Assembly (NCBI GenBank): GCA_905182985.1
Contig: CAJJDN010000062.1
Coordinates: 12,457 to 70,217, forward strand
From: Paramecium sonneborni
Lineage: Eukaryota > Ciliophora > Oligohymenophorea > Peniculida > Parameciidae
DNA length: 57,761 bases
Direction: 5' to 3'
Part shown: positions 28,101 through 38,361 of the stretch, one piece after another
How positions within the stretch are numbered: position 1 is the stretch's first letter
Layout: each line of letters starts with the position of its first letter
Made by a program: the position numbers and the translations under genes
The notes under the pieces: generated by a model
What the model saw: only the letters and a program-made list of their open reading frames with translations
Told to the model about the DNA's origin: nothing
Database searches by the model: none

Positions 28101-28287
28101 TAATAAATGGTTAATTCGAGGTGGTATTGGTTTGGGTGGTCTATGTATTATAATTTTAGGAGGAAAATTTATAAAGTCATTTTATAAAGAGAATCTTAAA
28201 ATTAATGAAAATGAAAGAAATTTAACTTCGGAGTAAACTTCTTAGGCATCAGAAGATTAATTAAATGAGGAATAAGACCAACCATGA
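16153..28287 (+). CDS. Giant SecA-like ATPase with helical N-terminal half and C-terminal membrane segment
   Basis: One uninterrupted frame from ATG 16153 to TGA 28285-28287 (4,045 codons; about 3,688 after removing the in-frame 1,071-bp duplication). Residues 1 to about 1930 are alpha-helical, Gln-rich and HEAT/ARM-like. Then come SecA hallmarks in order: STGEGKS (Walker A, near residue 1954), [44 protein letters not shown] (motif II), [29 protein letters not shown] and [20 protein letters not shown] (motif VI). All have direct SecA counterparts. No preprotein cross-linking or zinc tail is obvious. Downstream are two hydrophobic stretches (near 26520-26660), an acidic Gln-rich linker, and a single segment [19 protein letters not shown] near the end. 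The first duplicate copy has a TGA at 22432-22434 where the second reads AGA. SecA motor activity is inferred; the substrate is unknown. Confidence 0.85.
21830..22896 (+). repeat. Direct duplication 2, left copy (1,067 bp, diverged)
   Basis: Matches 22901-23967 at equal length, with about a dozen single-base differences and an N at 22897. The repeat lies inside the SecA-like motor and keeps the frame. One difference turns AGA into TGA at 22432-22434. Two haplotypes or recent paralogues placed in series would explain it better than a real domain duplication. Confidence 0.85.
22901..23967 (+). repeat. Direct duplication 2, right copy (1,067 bp)
   Basis: Second copy of Walker A, DEVD box and following sequence; differs from the left copy at roughly 1 per cent of sites and has no internal TGA. 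Confidence 0.85.
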
Positions 28288-28563
28288 AATTAATTGATCT
28301 ATTTATTTCTAATAAAATAAATTTAATTTGTTTTATCAAACCAATCCATCTAATTTTAAAAATTATTAATTGATTGAGATACTTTTGTTTTTACTTATGT
28401 TATTTCTCAAAAGAATTTAACACATTCTCATCTTTAAAAACTTAATTAGTGATATATATATTCTCTAGTTTCAAATTCTGATCATTTTATTCTTATTTTT
28501 TCAACCAAAAGTTTCGATTAATTAAATTAAGTAAATAATATATTTAAAAAAATATAATAAAGA
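28288..28563. other. Intergenic spacer
   Basis: 276 bases of AT-rich sequence between two plus-strand genes; nothing recognisable. Confidence 0.5.
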
Positions 28564-30428
28564 ATGTCAATATTTTTATTTAATTTAAAAATACGCTATT
28601 GCTCATATTGTCTCTAAAACATTAGGGCAAAATAGAATAATAAAAAAGATTATAAATTATATTTATAAATATCTATTTCCAAAACTTAATTTGATTAAAA
28701 ACAATAAATGTTATAGGAAATTGAAAAGAAGAATCTAATAAACATTGTTACACATATTTTAGAATAAGAGAGGAGAGATAAAATCAAATTTATTGATATA
28801 CATTATCGATCCATTATAAAAGAATAGCTGAAATTCATTTCTGAAAATTTATCCAAAAATGCAGTAAATAAATGTAAGTATTTATAATTTTTATACTTTC
28901 TGAATGTAATAATAATTTTTACTTATTTGTGGTTATGGAATTAAAACAGAAAAATTCCTAATGAGGACTACTATAATTAATTTATTTAGAATTAAAATTA
29001 AGGTATAATAGAAGATATTAATATTACCTATGATGGTAATTGTTAAAAAGCATTCGGATATTAAGTAATATTATGATTAATAATAAATAGTATTCTCCAT
29101 TATTCGAATATTTATGGCCAGGAACAGTTTATGGTTGTGATTGTACAAAAAATTTAACAATTCATGAAATTAATGAAATGGATGAAAATACATTTTTTGA
29201 AAAGTTTTTTTTCATTGGCAGAATGTGTAAATAAATTGAAGTTGAAAATAATTGTAAATCAATACAAAACTTTACTTCTAGAATATTAAGCTAATTAAAT
29301 GATAATAGATTTTCTCAATGTAATAGCAAATTAAATTTAAATTTAGCTTTCATGTTATGTGCCAAAAGAAATGAGAAAATTTCCTTAAGATACAATAATA
29401 GCTATTGTTTAGAAGAAAATAAAACGATATGTGGAAAAGATTAATATTAATTTTGTTTGCCTTTTAATGCTACATGCCCAATAACTAAGATTGGATTTCT
29501 TTAAAATTTAGATGATCATGATATTTTTCGGATTCAATAAAATAATAGAAGTTATCGTATTATAAAAATAAATCAAGAATTTTACTTTTATTCTATAATT
29601 AATTCATCAGATAGATTGCCAATATCTTAAGTCTAATTGACAGAATCCGACAAAGTATGTTTATTAAATTCTTTAAACAATATATAGAAAGATAGAAATG
29701 AATATTATTTAATGAAAGTTAGAAGATAAAATTGTGAAAAAACAGATACTGCTTTTAAAAATGAATTTAATATATCAGAAGAATAATTATATTTAGCAAA
29801 TAACTTAAGAAATTTAAAACACAACTTACCTTTTTTTCCAGTCTCTAAAATATAGAATTGGACTTTATAGACAAAAAGTTATATATAAATTAATCCTGAA
29901 TGTTAAAACTCAGCTTTTTATGAAAAAATTCTAAATAAATCAACATTAACAATGAATCAAGAAATTTAAGATATTATGAATTACATTTTTATCTTAAATC
30001 TGCTACTACTCATAACTTTTATTATTGAGTATTCTTTAGATATTTCAGATTTTAAGTGTAGATTTTCACAAATTATTCAAAATTTCGAAAAAATTATTAT
30101 GTTGTTAATCAATGTCTTAGAAATCTTATATATTTATTAAGAAATTCAATTTTCGAAATCATTTGAAGATTTCCAAAACTTTAATTATATGAACTGCATT
30201 CAAACAGGAAATTAGCCTGATATATTTAATTATATAGAAATGAAAGAATCTAAAGTATTTTGGATTGAATTTATTTTTTATCCAATTTAAATGGTATGCT
30301 TTTTAAGGATAATTTATGAATATGGAACTAATCTTAGAAATATCTGTAATCTTAGACCTGTCAATTCGTTGATAACAATGTTTCTTTAATGCAAAAACAG
30401 AATTCGTGATGAAGTCGCTTTTGAATGA
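28564..30428 (+). CDS. Cysteine-rich multi-pass membrane protein, unknown function
   Basis: ATG 28564 to TGA 30426-30428 with one 26-nt intron at 29065-29090 gives 612 residues in frame. A cytosolic-looking N-terminus of about 100 residues leads into a hydrophobic helix (FLYFLNVIIIFTYLWLW). A large ectodomain of about 330 residues follows with regularly spaced cysteines, for example GCDC, RMCKQIEVENNC, FMLCAKR, YCLEENKTICGKDQYQFCLPFNATCP, and several N-x-S/T sites. The C-terminal third has two or three more hydrophobic segments (IFILNLLLLITFIIEY, IIMLLINVLEILYIY, FIFYPIQMVCFL). This looks like a surface or endomembrane protein of a ciliate-specific family. I recognise no catalytic motif. The intact frame contrasts with the decayed sequence to its right. 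Confidence 0.75.
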
Positions 30429-32560
30429 TTATAATCAAATATATATCCATATTCAATTGATTTATTATAAAATTTATCATTATTTTTTAAAGGCTAAATA
30501 GATATTTTATAGATATTAAATATTAAAATAAGTTCATTAATTTATATTAATATTGTTTTTATATAGTATTAAATTCAACTAAAAATAAAAAATAGTTGAT
30601 AAGTTGATTTGATTATTCTGGTTTAATAATCAGAATTATCCAATTCTTTATCTCATTTTAATAATTTATTTTGGATAGATATTTAAAAATTTATTGATTT
30701 AATGCAGATATTATTGTTTTTAATCTAACTTATCAAATAATAATAGTTAAATCCTTTCATATTAATTAAATATAAGTCTAAAACTTGGTTTTTCTAATTG
30801 ATGAAATAACGGAGAAGCCGCTGTTAAGTAGATTATAATTTTATTCCTTAATCGTATAATATAAATAAAAAGATGTAGATATTTCTTTTAATTAATTAGA
30901 AAATTGGCTCAACTCTGAATAAGACTCTAAACCATAATCAATTATATTGGTTTAAACATGAATAATGTTATAATACTAATTTTGGTATGTGATAGTTGAA
31001 AATATAAAATAATTGTATTAATATTATATAAATAGCTTATGAAATAATGATTTGAACCCATAATTAAAAAAAAAATAAAAATATATATAAAGAAAAAAAA
31101 ATAGGCATTACAAAAAACAAAAACAAAAAAAAAAGTAATCAATTTGTCGTTTGACGAATTATAATGCCAAGTTTAAACCAATGTTATTGGTTGTGGGTTA
31201 GAATCCTATTCCGGATATTGAGCCCATTTTCTAATTTAATCAAACGAAATACATTTTTATTATTTAATTACAGATTGATTGTCCTAAAATATATAAAAGC
31301 AATTTAACATAGATTGTCAATTATTTATTTGAAGGCTAATTTAAAATTCGATTAGATAAAGAAAAGAAACAAATTATCAGATTTTATCATTTAAGAAAGA
31401 GAATTATAATTAAAAAAATCTTTTCTGATTTTTAAAACAAAAATGAAGAATATGCTTAATAAAAGTCTTTTTAAATGTTTTCATGAAATGCCAGTAATTT
31501 ATTAATATGCAAATTTATCAAAAGACTTATTGAACCAAATAAGCTATTAATGTAGCTGAAACTTTTTTACAAATGTTTAAAATGAAATTCAATATTATTA
31601 ATCTGATACAGTATTTTTCAATGGCAGTGGGATTAATCTTGGCCTATTTGGAAAAGTAAAATTATTATAAAAAATTAGTTACTTATCTATGAGTGGTCAA
31701 TAAATACTACTACTTGAAAACTAACATTAAATCAAAAAAATTGATCATTTTTATTTGATTTTGAGGAAAGATTTATAATCAAAATGAAAGGAATCATTAA
31801 ATAGAATAATTTAAATAAAGGGAGATTTTTATAATAAAAAAAAAATTAGATAAATATTAGAAAATCAGAGTCTATTTCGAAAAGAAGATTATTTTGTAGA
31901 TTAAAACAACCAAAATTTTTAATAAATTTATATATCTTGATGATTTTCAAAATAATTAAAACAAATAATGATACGTAAATGATTTAAAATAAGTAAAATA
32001 GTTTTTATATATTAAATAACATTTAGAGACTTTTATATAAATGAAAATAGATTTAATAATCTGTGAGAATTGGAATAAAGAATACAAAGAATTAATTTTA
32101 AAAATGCAATTGTAATTGTTTAATAACTACAATTTAAAAATATTGAAATCTTGGCTTTCAAAGAAGTTTCCCAGAAGAATATAGAGAAAAGTTAGAAAAA
32201 GACTCAATAAATTAAAGAAGTAATTCCTCTTGAGACAAAGATAAAGAATATAAATATAAAAAAATTAAGAGATGACAAATAACATAACAGAATTAATGAG
32301 CAAATAAGATATAATATAAATAAATGAATATGATAAAATAAAGAAATAGAATTTTTTATGAAGAAAAAAAAGTTTTAATTGACAGCATGAAAAAGGAATC
32401 TACAATGATCCTAAGAAGAAAATTTAAACATAATAAAGTATAATATTTGAATTAAATTTTATTAGTTTGCCAAAATAATAACTTATTCTTATTCATCTCA
32501 CTATTTCATGATTCTTTCCTAAGTAATCTTGAATATCGGCTTATACATCATTATTATTAA
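30429..32560 (+). pseudogene. Mixed coding remnants, unrecognised
   Basis: Several plus-strand pieces have protein character but do not share a frame: KSKTWFFQLMKQRRSRCQVDYNF near 30790, MLLVVGQNPIPDIEPIFQFN near 31180, QIIRFYHLRKRIIIKKIFSDF near 31375, FNGSGINLGLFGKVKLLQK near 31620 and IPLETKIKNINIKKLRDDK near 32230. Tiny introns may account for some breaks; I could not build a continuous model. The stretch from 31452 is repeated from 32567. No function assigned. Confidence 0.35.
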
Positions 32561-32565
32561 AACAA
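31452..32565 (+). repeat. Direct duplication 3, left copy (1,114 bp)
   Basis: Appears identical to 32567-33680 with a single N at 32566 between them. Its right edge contains a truncated second copy of the 3' end of the PB1-ZZ gene (about 32493-32565, minus strand), which should not be counted as a gene. Confidence 0.9.
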
Positions 32566-32566
32566 N

Positions 32567-33680
32567 ATGCTTAATAAAAGTCTTTTTAAATGTTTTCATG
32601 AAATGCCAGTAATTTATTAATATGCAAATTTATCAAAAGACTTATTGAACCAAATAAGCTATTAATGTAGCTGAAACTTTTTTACAAATGTTTAAAATGA
32701 AATTCAATATTATTAATCTGATACAGTATTTTTCAATGGCAGTGGGATTAATCTTGGCCTATTTGGAAAAGTAAAATTATTATAAAAAATTAGTTACTTA
32801 TCTATGAGTGGTCAATAAATACTACTACTTGAAAACTAACATTAAATCAAAAAAATTGATCATTTTTATTTGATTTTGAGGAAAGATTTATAATCAAAAT
32901 GAAAGGAATCATTAAATAGAATAATTTAAATAAAGGGAGATTTTTATAATAAAAAAAAAATTAGATAAATATTAGAAAATCAGAGTCTATTTCGAAAAGA
33001 AGATTATTTTGTAGATTAAAACAACCAAAATTTTTAATAAATTTATATATCTTGATGATTTTCAAAATAATTAAAACAAATAATGATACGTAAATGATTT
33101 AAAATAAGTAAAATAGTTTTTATATATTAAATAACATTTAGAGACTTTTATATAAATGAAAATAGATTTAATAATCTGTGAGAATTGGAATAAAGAATAC
33201 AAAGAATTAATTTTAAAAATGCAATTGTAATTGTTTAATAACTACAATTTAAAAATATTGAAATCTTGGCTTTCAAAGAAGTTTCCCAGAAGAATATAGA
33301 GAAAAGTTAGAAAAAGACTCAATAAATTAAAGAAGTAATTCCTCTTGAGACAAAGATAAAGAATATAAATATAAAAAAATTAAGAGATGACAAATAACAT
33401 AACAGAATTAATGAGCAAATAAGATATAATATAAATAAATGAATATGATAAAATAAAGAAATAGAATTTTTTATGAAGAAAAAAAAGTTTTAATTGACAG
33501 CATGAAAAAGGAATCTACAATGATCCTAAGAAGAAAATTTAAACATAATAAAGTATAATATTTGAATTAAATTTTATTAGTTTGCCAAAATAATAACTTA
33601 TTCTTATTCATCTCACTATTTCATGATTCTTTCCTAAGTAATCTTGAATATCGGCTTATACATCATTATTATTAAAACAA
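32567..33680 (+). repeat. Direct duplication 3, right copy (1,114 bp)
   Basis: Copy of 31452-32565 that continues into unique sequence and therefore carries the true 3' end of the PB1-ZZ gene. Confidence 0.9.
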
Positions 33681-34498
33681 TTTTCGCAAAAGTGCATATC
33701 AGAGCATTCTGGACATTTGCATTAAAAGCATACTTTATTTTAAATCAACTCAGAACAGTAGTCACAATAAAAAGGTCCCTCGTTATATTCATTTTATACA
33801 AGTGGATCACCTAAATTATTATCAATTTAATGCAAGCTTTATTTCAAAGCTTCATTTTATTTGTTATCATCTTCATTGATATTATCCTATATTTGTTATT
33901 CATTAAAAGAAGGTGTCATTTTTTATGTATTTGATCTAGACTCCTATCTTTATATTTACTACCCAAATGATATTGACTAACTCTCTTGTATTTATGAAGA
34001 TTTAACCATATCATTTATATCCTCTAAATCTATCTCTAAACCTGGATATACTTATTAAATTGCATCTCTTACAGTGTACTAAAAAAACTGTTTTTCTTCT
34101 TTAACTGGATATTCTTGGCTTTATTATTATTAAGCAAAAGTCATTTCTTTTGTAAGTTTGAGATTTTCTATTCCTATCAAATTACTAGCATGCACTTATT
34201 GACAATTAGATTAGAGCATTGATTATTAAAATTATTGCTTTTGATTAAGTTACGGAAAGTTAGGTAGAAATTCTTAAATATAAAGACGTAATGTTTAATT
34301 TAGTTTTTCTGTGGCATCAACACAATATTTAAGATCTTGTGGTCTAAATATTGTTATCATCTCGTTATCCTCATCTTTCCATTTAATTTTGTACTGTAAT
34401 TTGGTAATCCTTTCTTTAATGTACTTATCTATACAATTCAGATCTTAAACATCATGATAAAGATAAACATAATCTCCAAATATTAATTTAATTTTCAT
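33608..34498 (-). CDS. PB1-ZZ protein, NBR1/p62-like
   Basis: ATG at 34498 to TGA at 33608-33610, 296 residues, no intron. Residues 1-75 have PB1 character (MKIKLIFGDYVYLY at the start, then YKIKWKDEDNEMITIF as the acidic OPCA-like motif). A Gln-rich low-complexity linker follows. Residues about 243-288 form a ZZ-type zinc finger: CDYC, then CFQCKCPEC, then CENC and a final NHE. PB1 plus ZZ is the layout of the selective-autophagy receptors p62/SQSTM1 and NBR1, which oligomerise through PB1. A UBA domain is not seen, so the protein is shorter than those. LIR motifs were not confirmed. It lies just downstream of, and overlaps by 4 nt, a PB1-like ORF on the same strand. Function by analogy only. 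Confidence 0.7.
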
Positions 34499-34755
34499 TA
34501 AAAATAATAATAACAATATCATTTGTCTTCGATTTATAAAATGACTTTTTTGATATTTTATTCTTGTATACTTTCTCTTAAAAATATTATTGAATTATGG
34601 TTATTTAAATTATAAACTTCATCGGAGTCAATCCATTTAACTTAAAAGGAATCTTTAGTTATGTGTTATTGTATAAATGCTTTCAGTAGGTTGTATTCTA
34701 ATTAATCTCTGTAGATATATGTGAATCCCAAATATTGTAATTTTATGATTTCCAT
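34495..34755 (-). CDS. Short PB1-like open frame
   Basis: ATG at 34755 opens a frame reading MEIIKLQYLGFTYIYRDQLE, then FQVKWIDSDEVYNLNNHNSI, which resembles the strand-helix and acidic-loop pattern of a PB1 domain. As counted, the frame ends in a TGA that overlaps the next ATG by four bases (ATGA at 34495-34498). It could be a separate 86-residue protein, or the first exon of the PB1-ZZ gene if an intron or a sequencing slip joins the two frames. The base count in this stretch is my weakest, so both the end and the overlap are tentative. Confidence 0.4.
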
Positions 34756-34782
34756 TTAGGCAATTAAAAAATATAATTATAA

Positions 34783-35678
34783 TCATTTTTAGTTCATTGC
34801 ACTTTTAGTTCTATGAATGATTCTACTTTTTCTTTGAGTAAGATTTAATTATTCATGTTCGTTTTTGAATTAAGGAGAACTTTGTACTTTGTTATCATTG
34901 TTTTAAAGTTGCTTTGTGATAGCATCATCAATTTAGAAAGTGTAATTCCTGATGTGCCTGCCAGTCCTTTTTAGAGGGCTTTTATGATGTGGGGTATGCT
35001 TTTGTCTTTGGATAATACCCTATTTATTGGGAGAAAAAAAAATAGGTGTTTATCCTCCTTGACAAGAGCCAGGTGATTAGATTTCATCTTCAGAATGAAT
35101 AGAATCTTCTAGATATTATTATTTAAGATTCTATTCAATGATTCGTTATTAGAATTTAGAGGGGGGTATTAGATTATGATAATTAAGATTGTTTTCTTGA
35201 TTATCTTATTTTTGGTTATGAATCTTAGTATTGAATAATATGAGTTATTTTTTGAGTGGTAAAGAAGGATTCACAAGATTCTTAAGTGATTTAAGATGAT
35301 AGAAAGCTTTTTCATATTGCCATTATTTAAATTTAATAAAGTAGGCAATAATAATAGCTGCACTCCAATTGAGTCCATTTGCACAACATACTAAAACAGA
35401 AGAATGATTAATTTCTTTGGAAATGATAGTTGTAATTCTATCAAAGGTTTGAATGATATCTGTTAAATTTTCATCAACTTTCTGAATAAGAAAATAGAAA
35501 ATACATAATAGGTGACAAAATGTGTGAATAGTTTGTAATTATGTTATCCAACGACAATGATGGTTTTGATATTTTTTAATTGAAAGTATTGAATGGATTC
35601 TAAGACATGAACATTTCCTTGATAGAGTTTATGAAGTTTGTGTTCCATAACTGTGAAGAGAAATGCGGAATTATGCAT
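34783..35678 (-). CDS. Dual-specificity phosphatase fold with degenerate active site
   Basis: ATG 35678, 23-nt intron at 35482-35504, TGA 34783-34785; 290 residues. Residues 1-130 follow the DSP pattern: LYQGNVHVLESIQYFQLKNIKTIIVVG near the start, then DENLTDII, then VLVCCANGLNWSAAIIIAYFI, then WQYEKAFYHLKSLKNLVNPSLP. The family signature is HCxxGxxRS. Here the His is Cys and the phosphate-binding Arg is Trp, while the nucleophile Cys and Gly remain. Catalysis should be lost, as in STYX-type pseudophosphatases that bind phosphoproteins. The C-terminal 160 residues are polar, Gln/Asn/Lys-rich and probably disordered. It is transcribed divergently from ACAD8 across 65 bp. Confidence 0.75.
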
Positions 35679-35743
35679 TGAAAATGGTGTAATTAAATTA
35701 TTTAGTATATATATTAAAAATGTAAATAATACGTAATAGGTTG
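35679..35743. promoter_or_regulatory. 65-bp divergent promoter
   Basis: The start codons of the minus-strand phosphatase-like gene and the plus-strand ACAD8 gene are only 65 bp apart, so both promoters must lie in or overlap this interval. It is AT-rich with no element I can name. Confidence 0.45.
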
Positions 35744-37012
35744 ATGGTGAATCAGATTCCAAGATTCGGTTTTAAATACTTGAATGACAGTACATTTCTG
35801 AATGAAGATCATCTATAGATATAGAAGGCAGCATTAGACTTTGCAAAAGAGAAGATGTAACCATATTCAGCAGAATGGGATAAGAAACATCATTTTCCAA
35901 AGGATGTATTACGTGAATTGGCAGCAATGGGATTTTCAACAATATATGTAAAATAGGAATCAGGTAAAGTATTAATAAATGATGGTTAGGTGGTGTTGGT
36001 TTAGATCGTTTAACAGCAAGTGTAATATTTGAAGCTCTATCATATGGAGATGTAACAACAACAGCCTATTTAACAATTTAAAATATGTGTGCTTATATGG
36101 TGGATTAATTTGGTAATGAAGAATAAAAATAAACATGGATACCTAGATTTGGTACATTTGATGCATTTGCATCATATTGTTTAACAGAACCAAATAGTGG
36201 TAGTGATAGTAAGAATATGAAGACATTTGCAAAGAAAGTATAATATAATTAATGATATAGGATGGAAATGATTATGTAATAAATGGATCTAAATGTTTTA
36301 TTTCTGGAGGTTCAGTTAGTGATGTTTATTTATTAATGTGTAAGACATCAGAAAAAGATGTTTCATGTATAATTGTTGAAAAAGGTACTCCTGGATTATC
36401 ATTTGGGAAACTTGAAGATAAAATGGGATGGAATGCTTCACCTACAGCTATGGTACTTTTTGACAATGTACGAGTACCTTAATCAAATCTCTTAGGAAAA
36501 GAAGGATATGGATTCAAAATGGCTATGAGTGCATTAGATGGTGGAAGAATTAATATTGCATCATGTTCTCTAGGAGGTGCTTCATATGCATTTGATCTAA
36601 CAAAAGATTATTTACATGGTTATTATAATATTAATAATAATAGATCGTAAATAATTTGGATAACCACTTGCTTAATTTTAAGGATTATAATTTAAATTTG
36701 CAGATATGGCTACTAATCTTGTTACTTCAAGATTAATTGTAAGATAAGCTGCATAAATGATTGATAATAATCATCCTGATAAAACTTTATATTCTGCTAT
36801 GGCTAAGAGATATGCAACAGATAGTTGTTTCAATGTTGCCAATGAAGCATTATAACTTCATGGAGGTTATGGATATTTAAGAGAATATTAAATAGAAAGG
36901 TTATTATTATATTTATCATTATAGAATAGTAAGAGATTTAAGAGTTCATCAAATTCTTGAAGGTACCAATGAGATTATGAAAGTCATCATCTCTAGAAAT
37001 TTATTAAAATGA
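35744..37012 (+). CDS. ACAD8: Isobutyryl-CoA dehydrogenase, mitochondrial acyl-CoA dehydrogenase family
   Basis: ATG 35744 to TGA 37010-37012, four introns (35964-35989, 36238-36260, 36619-36643, 36900-36924), 389 residues. It oxidises isobutyryl-CoA to methacrylyl-CoA in valine breakdown, using FAD and passing electrons to ETF in the mitochondrial matrix. Diagnostic blocks: [46 protein letters not shown] (here [15 protein letters not shown]), [23 protein letters not shown], and [11 protein letters not shown]. The [12 protein letters not shown] near the C-terminus contains the family's catalytic-base Glu in the ACAD8/short-chain position. The N-terminal 18 residues are basic and fit a short targeting sequence. 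Length matches the mature human enzyme. All four introns restore frame exactly. Confidence 0.92.
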
Positions 37013-37065
37013 TATATCATAATATAACACAATTATTAATTAATTAATCAATGTCTCAAATCTTA

Positions 37066-38361
37066 TCATTCCTCTAACCAACTTACTCTCCTACCTTAAT
37101 CCCATATACCATTCTTCATCTTTCCATCTGGTAATACATATTTACCTCTACCATGTTATTTCCCATCTTACCAATCTCCATCATAATATCTTCCATCTGG
37201 CCATGTATATTTACCAATTCCTTATTTCTTATCATCTACATATTATCCTTCATATGATCTACCATCTGACCATTAATAATATCCTATTCCATGCATCTTA
37301 TTATCTTTCCATTATCCTTTATAAATTCTACCATCTGTCCAATAATACTCTCCCTTAATCAATATAATCTTAATATAATTACATAACCATTTATTTTATT
37401 GTCAATCCAATCACCTTCATAATAACTACCATCTGGCCAAATATATTTCCCCTTTCCTTACTTTTTACCTTCAAAATAATCACCATTGTAACTAGATTTA
37501 TCAACCCCTTAATTATTAATTCTTCATTACATCTTTCTTCACCTTTCCCATGTTATAAATCACTCTTCCAATAACCTTCATACACTGCTCCATTATTTTA
37601 CTTATATATTCCATATCCATTAGCTCTATCATCTCCCCATTCTCCTATATATGAATCACCATCCACATGATAAAATTACCCTTTCCCACAAGCTTTATTA
37701 TCAACCCATTCACCATCATATTTAGCACTATCTGGCCATATCTATACTCCTCTACCATCTCGTTTATTACCTATCCATTCTCCTTCATATGTAGCTCCAC
37801 TCTTAAATACAAATAAAGCACGTCTTTCTCTTGTTTTTTAATTACTTGAACTATTTACTATTCTATTACTATAATCCTTATTACCTCCTAACTCTTCACT
37901 ATTGAAATATTAAACATTCTTTTTTCTCTCTTTACTTGCTATTGTTACCTAATCAAACTACTGTTATTCTTAATTCTTTTCCTGTTCCTTATTATTCTTC
38001 TCTGATAAAGTTTTCTTCACCTCTTTATAACTCTATCTTGTTTTATGTCCCTTCCATATTTTTTATATCACAATAGCCTTTTCATTCAAATTCTTATTTC
38101 CCTATTTCTCCTACTCCTAATCTTCTGCAAACACTGAAAACTTTGCATTCTTCTACTCTGTTGGAACACACCCCTTCTATTTCAAATCATTCTATTCATT
38201 CCTTTATTCATTACCTCATCCAATTAACTATTTTAAGATTACTATGAAACTGAAGACAATGCTCTTCTTTAACTATCAGACTTTTTTGTAACCTCTACTT
38301 CATTTATTATCTCCAATTTATCTTTCTAACATTAATTGCAATTCGAACAATTTCCTCCCAT
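37066..38361 (-). CDS. MORN-repeat protein with lipidation-type N-terminus
   Basis: ATG 38361, introns 38192-38214, 37508-37530 and 37354-37382 (23, 23, 29 nt), TGA 37066-37068; 406 residues. The first residues MGGNCSNCNQC offer Gly2 for myristoylation and nearby cysteines for palmitoylation. About 130 polar residues follow. The C-terminal 240 residues hold nine MORN repeats of the form YEGxWxxxKxxGxGxYxWxDG, for example YYEGDWIDNKINGYGEYYW and YYDGDWQDGKQHGRGKY. MORN repeats bind membranes or proteins and are abundant in ciliate cortex proteins. Membrane anchoring is inferred. It converges with ACAD8 (53 bp between stops). Confidence 0.88.

Noticed and set aside
31160..31215. A possible tRNA-Asn-like anticodon arm (5-bp stem, loop with T before GTT and A after)
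   Set aside because: No matching T-arm, D-arm or acceptor stem can be drawn around it, and the same bases form part of a protein-like frame.
34920..35180. Apparent frameshifts in the phosphatase-like gene
   Set aside because: They came from miscounting the G6 and A9 homopolymers; careful counting gives one open frame to 34783.
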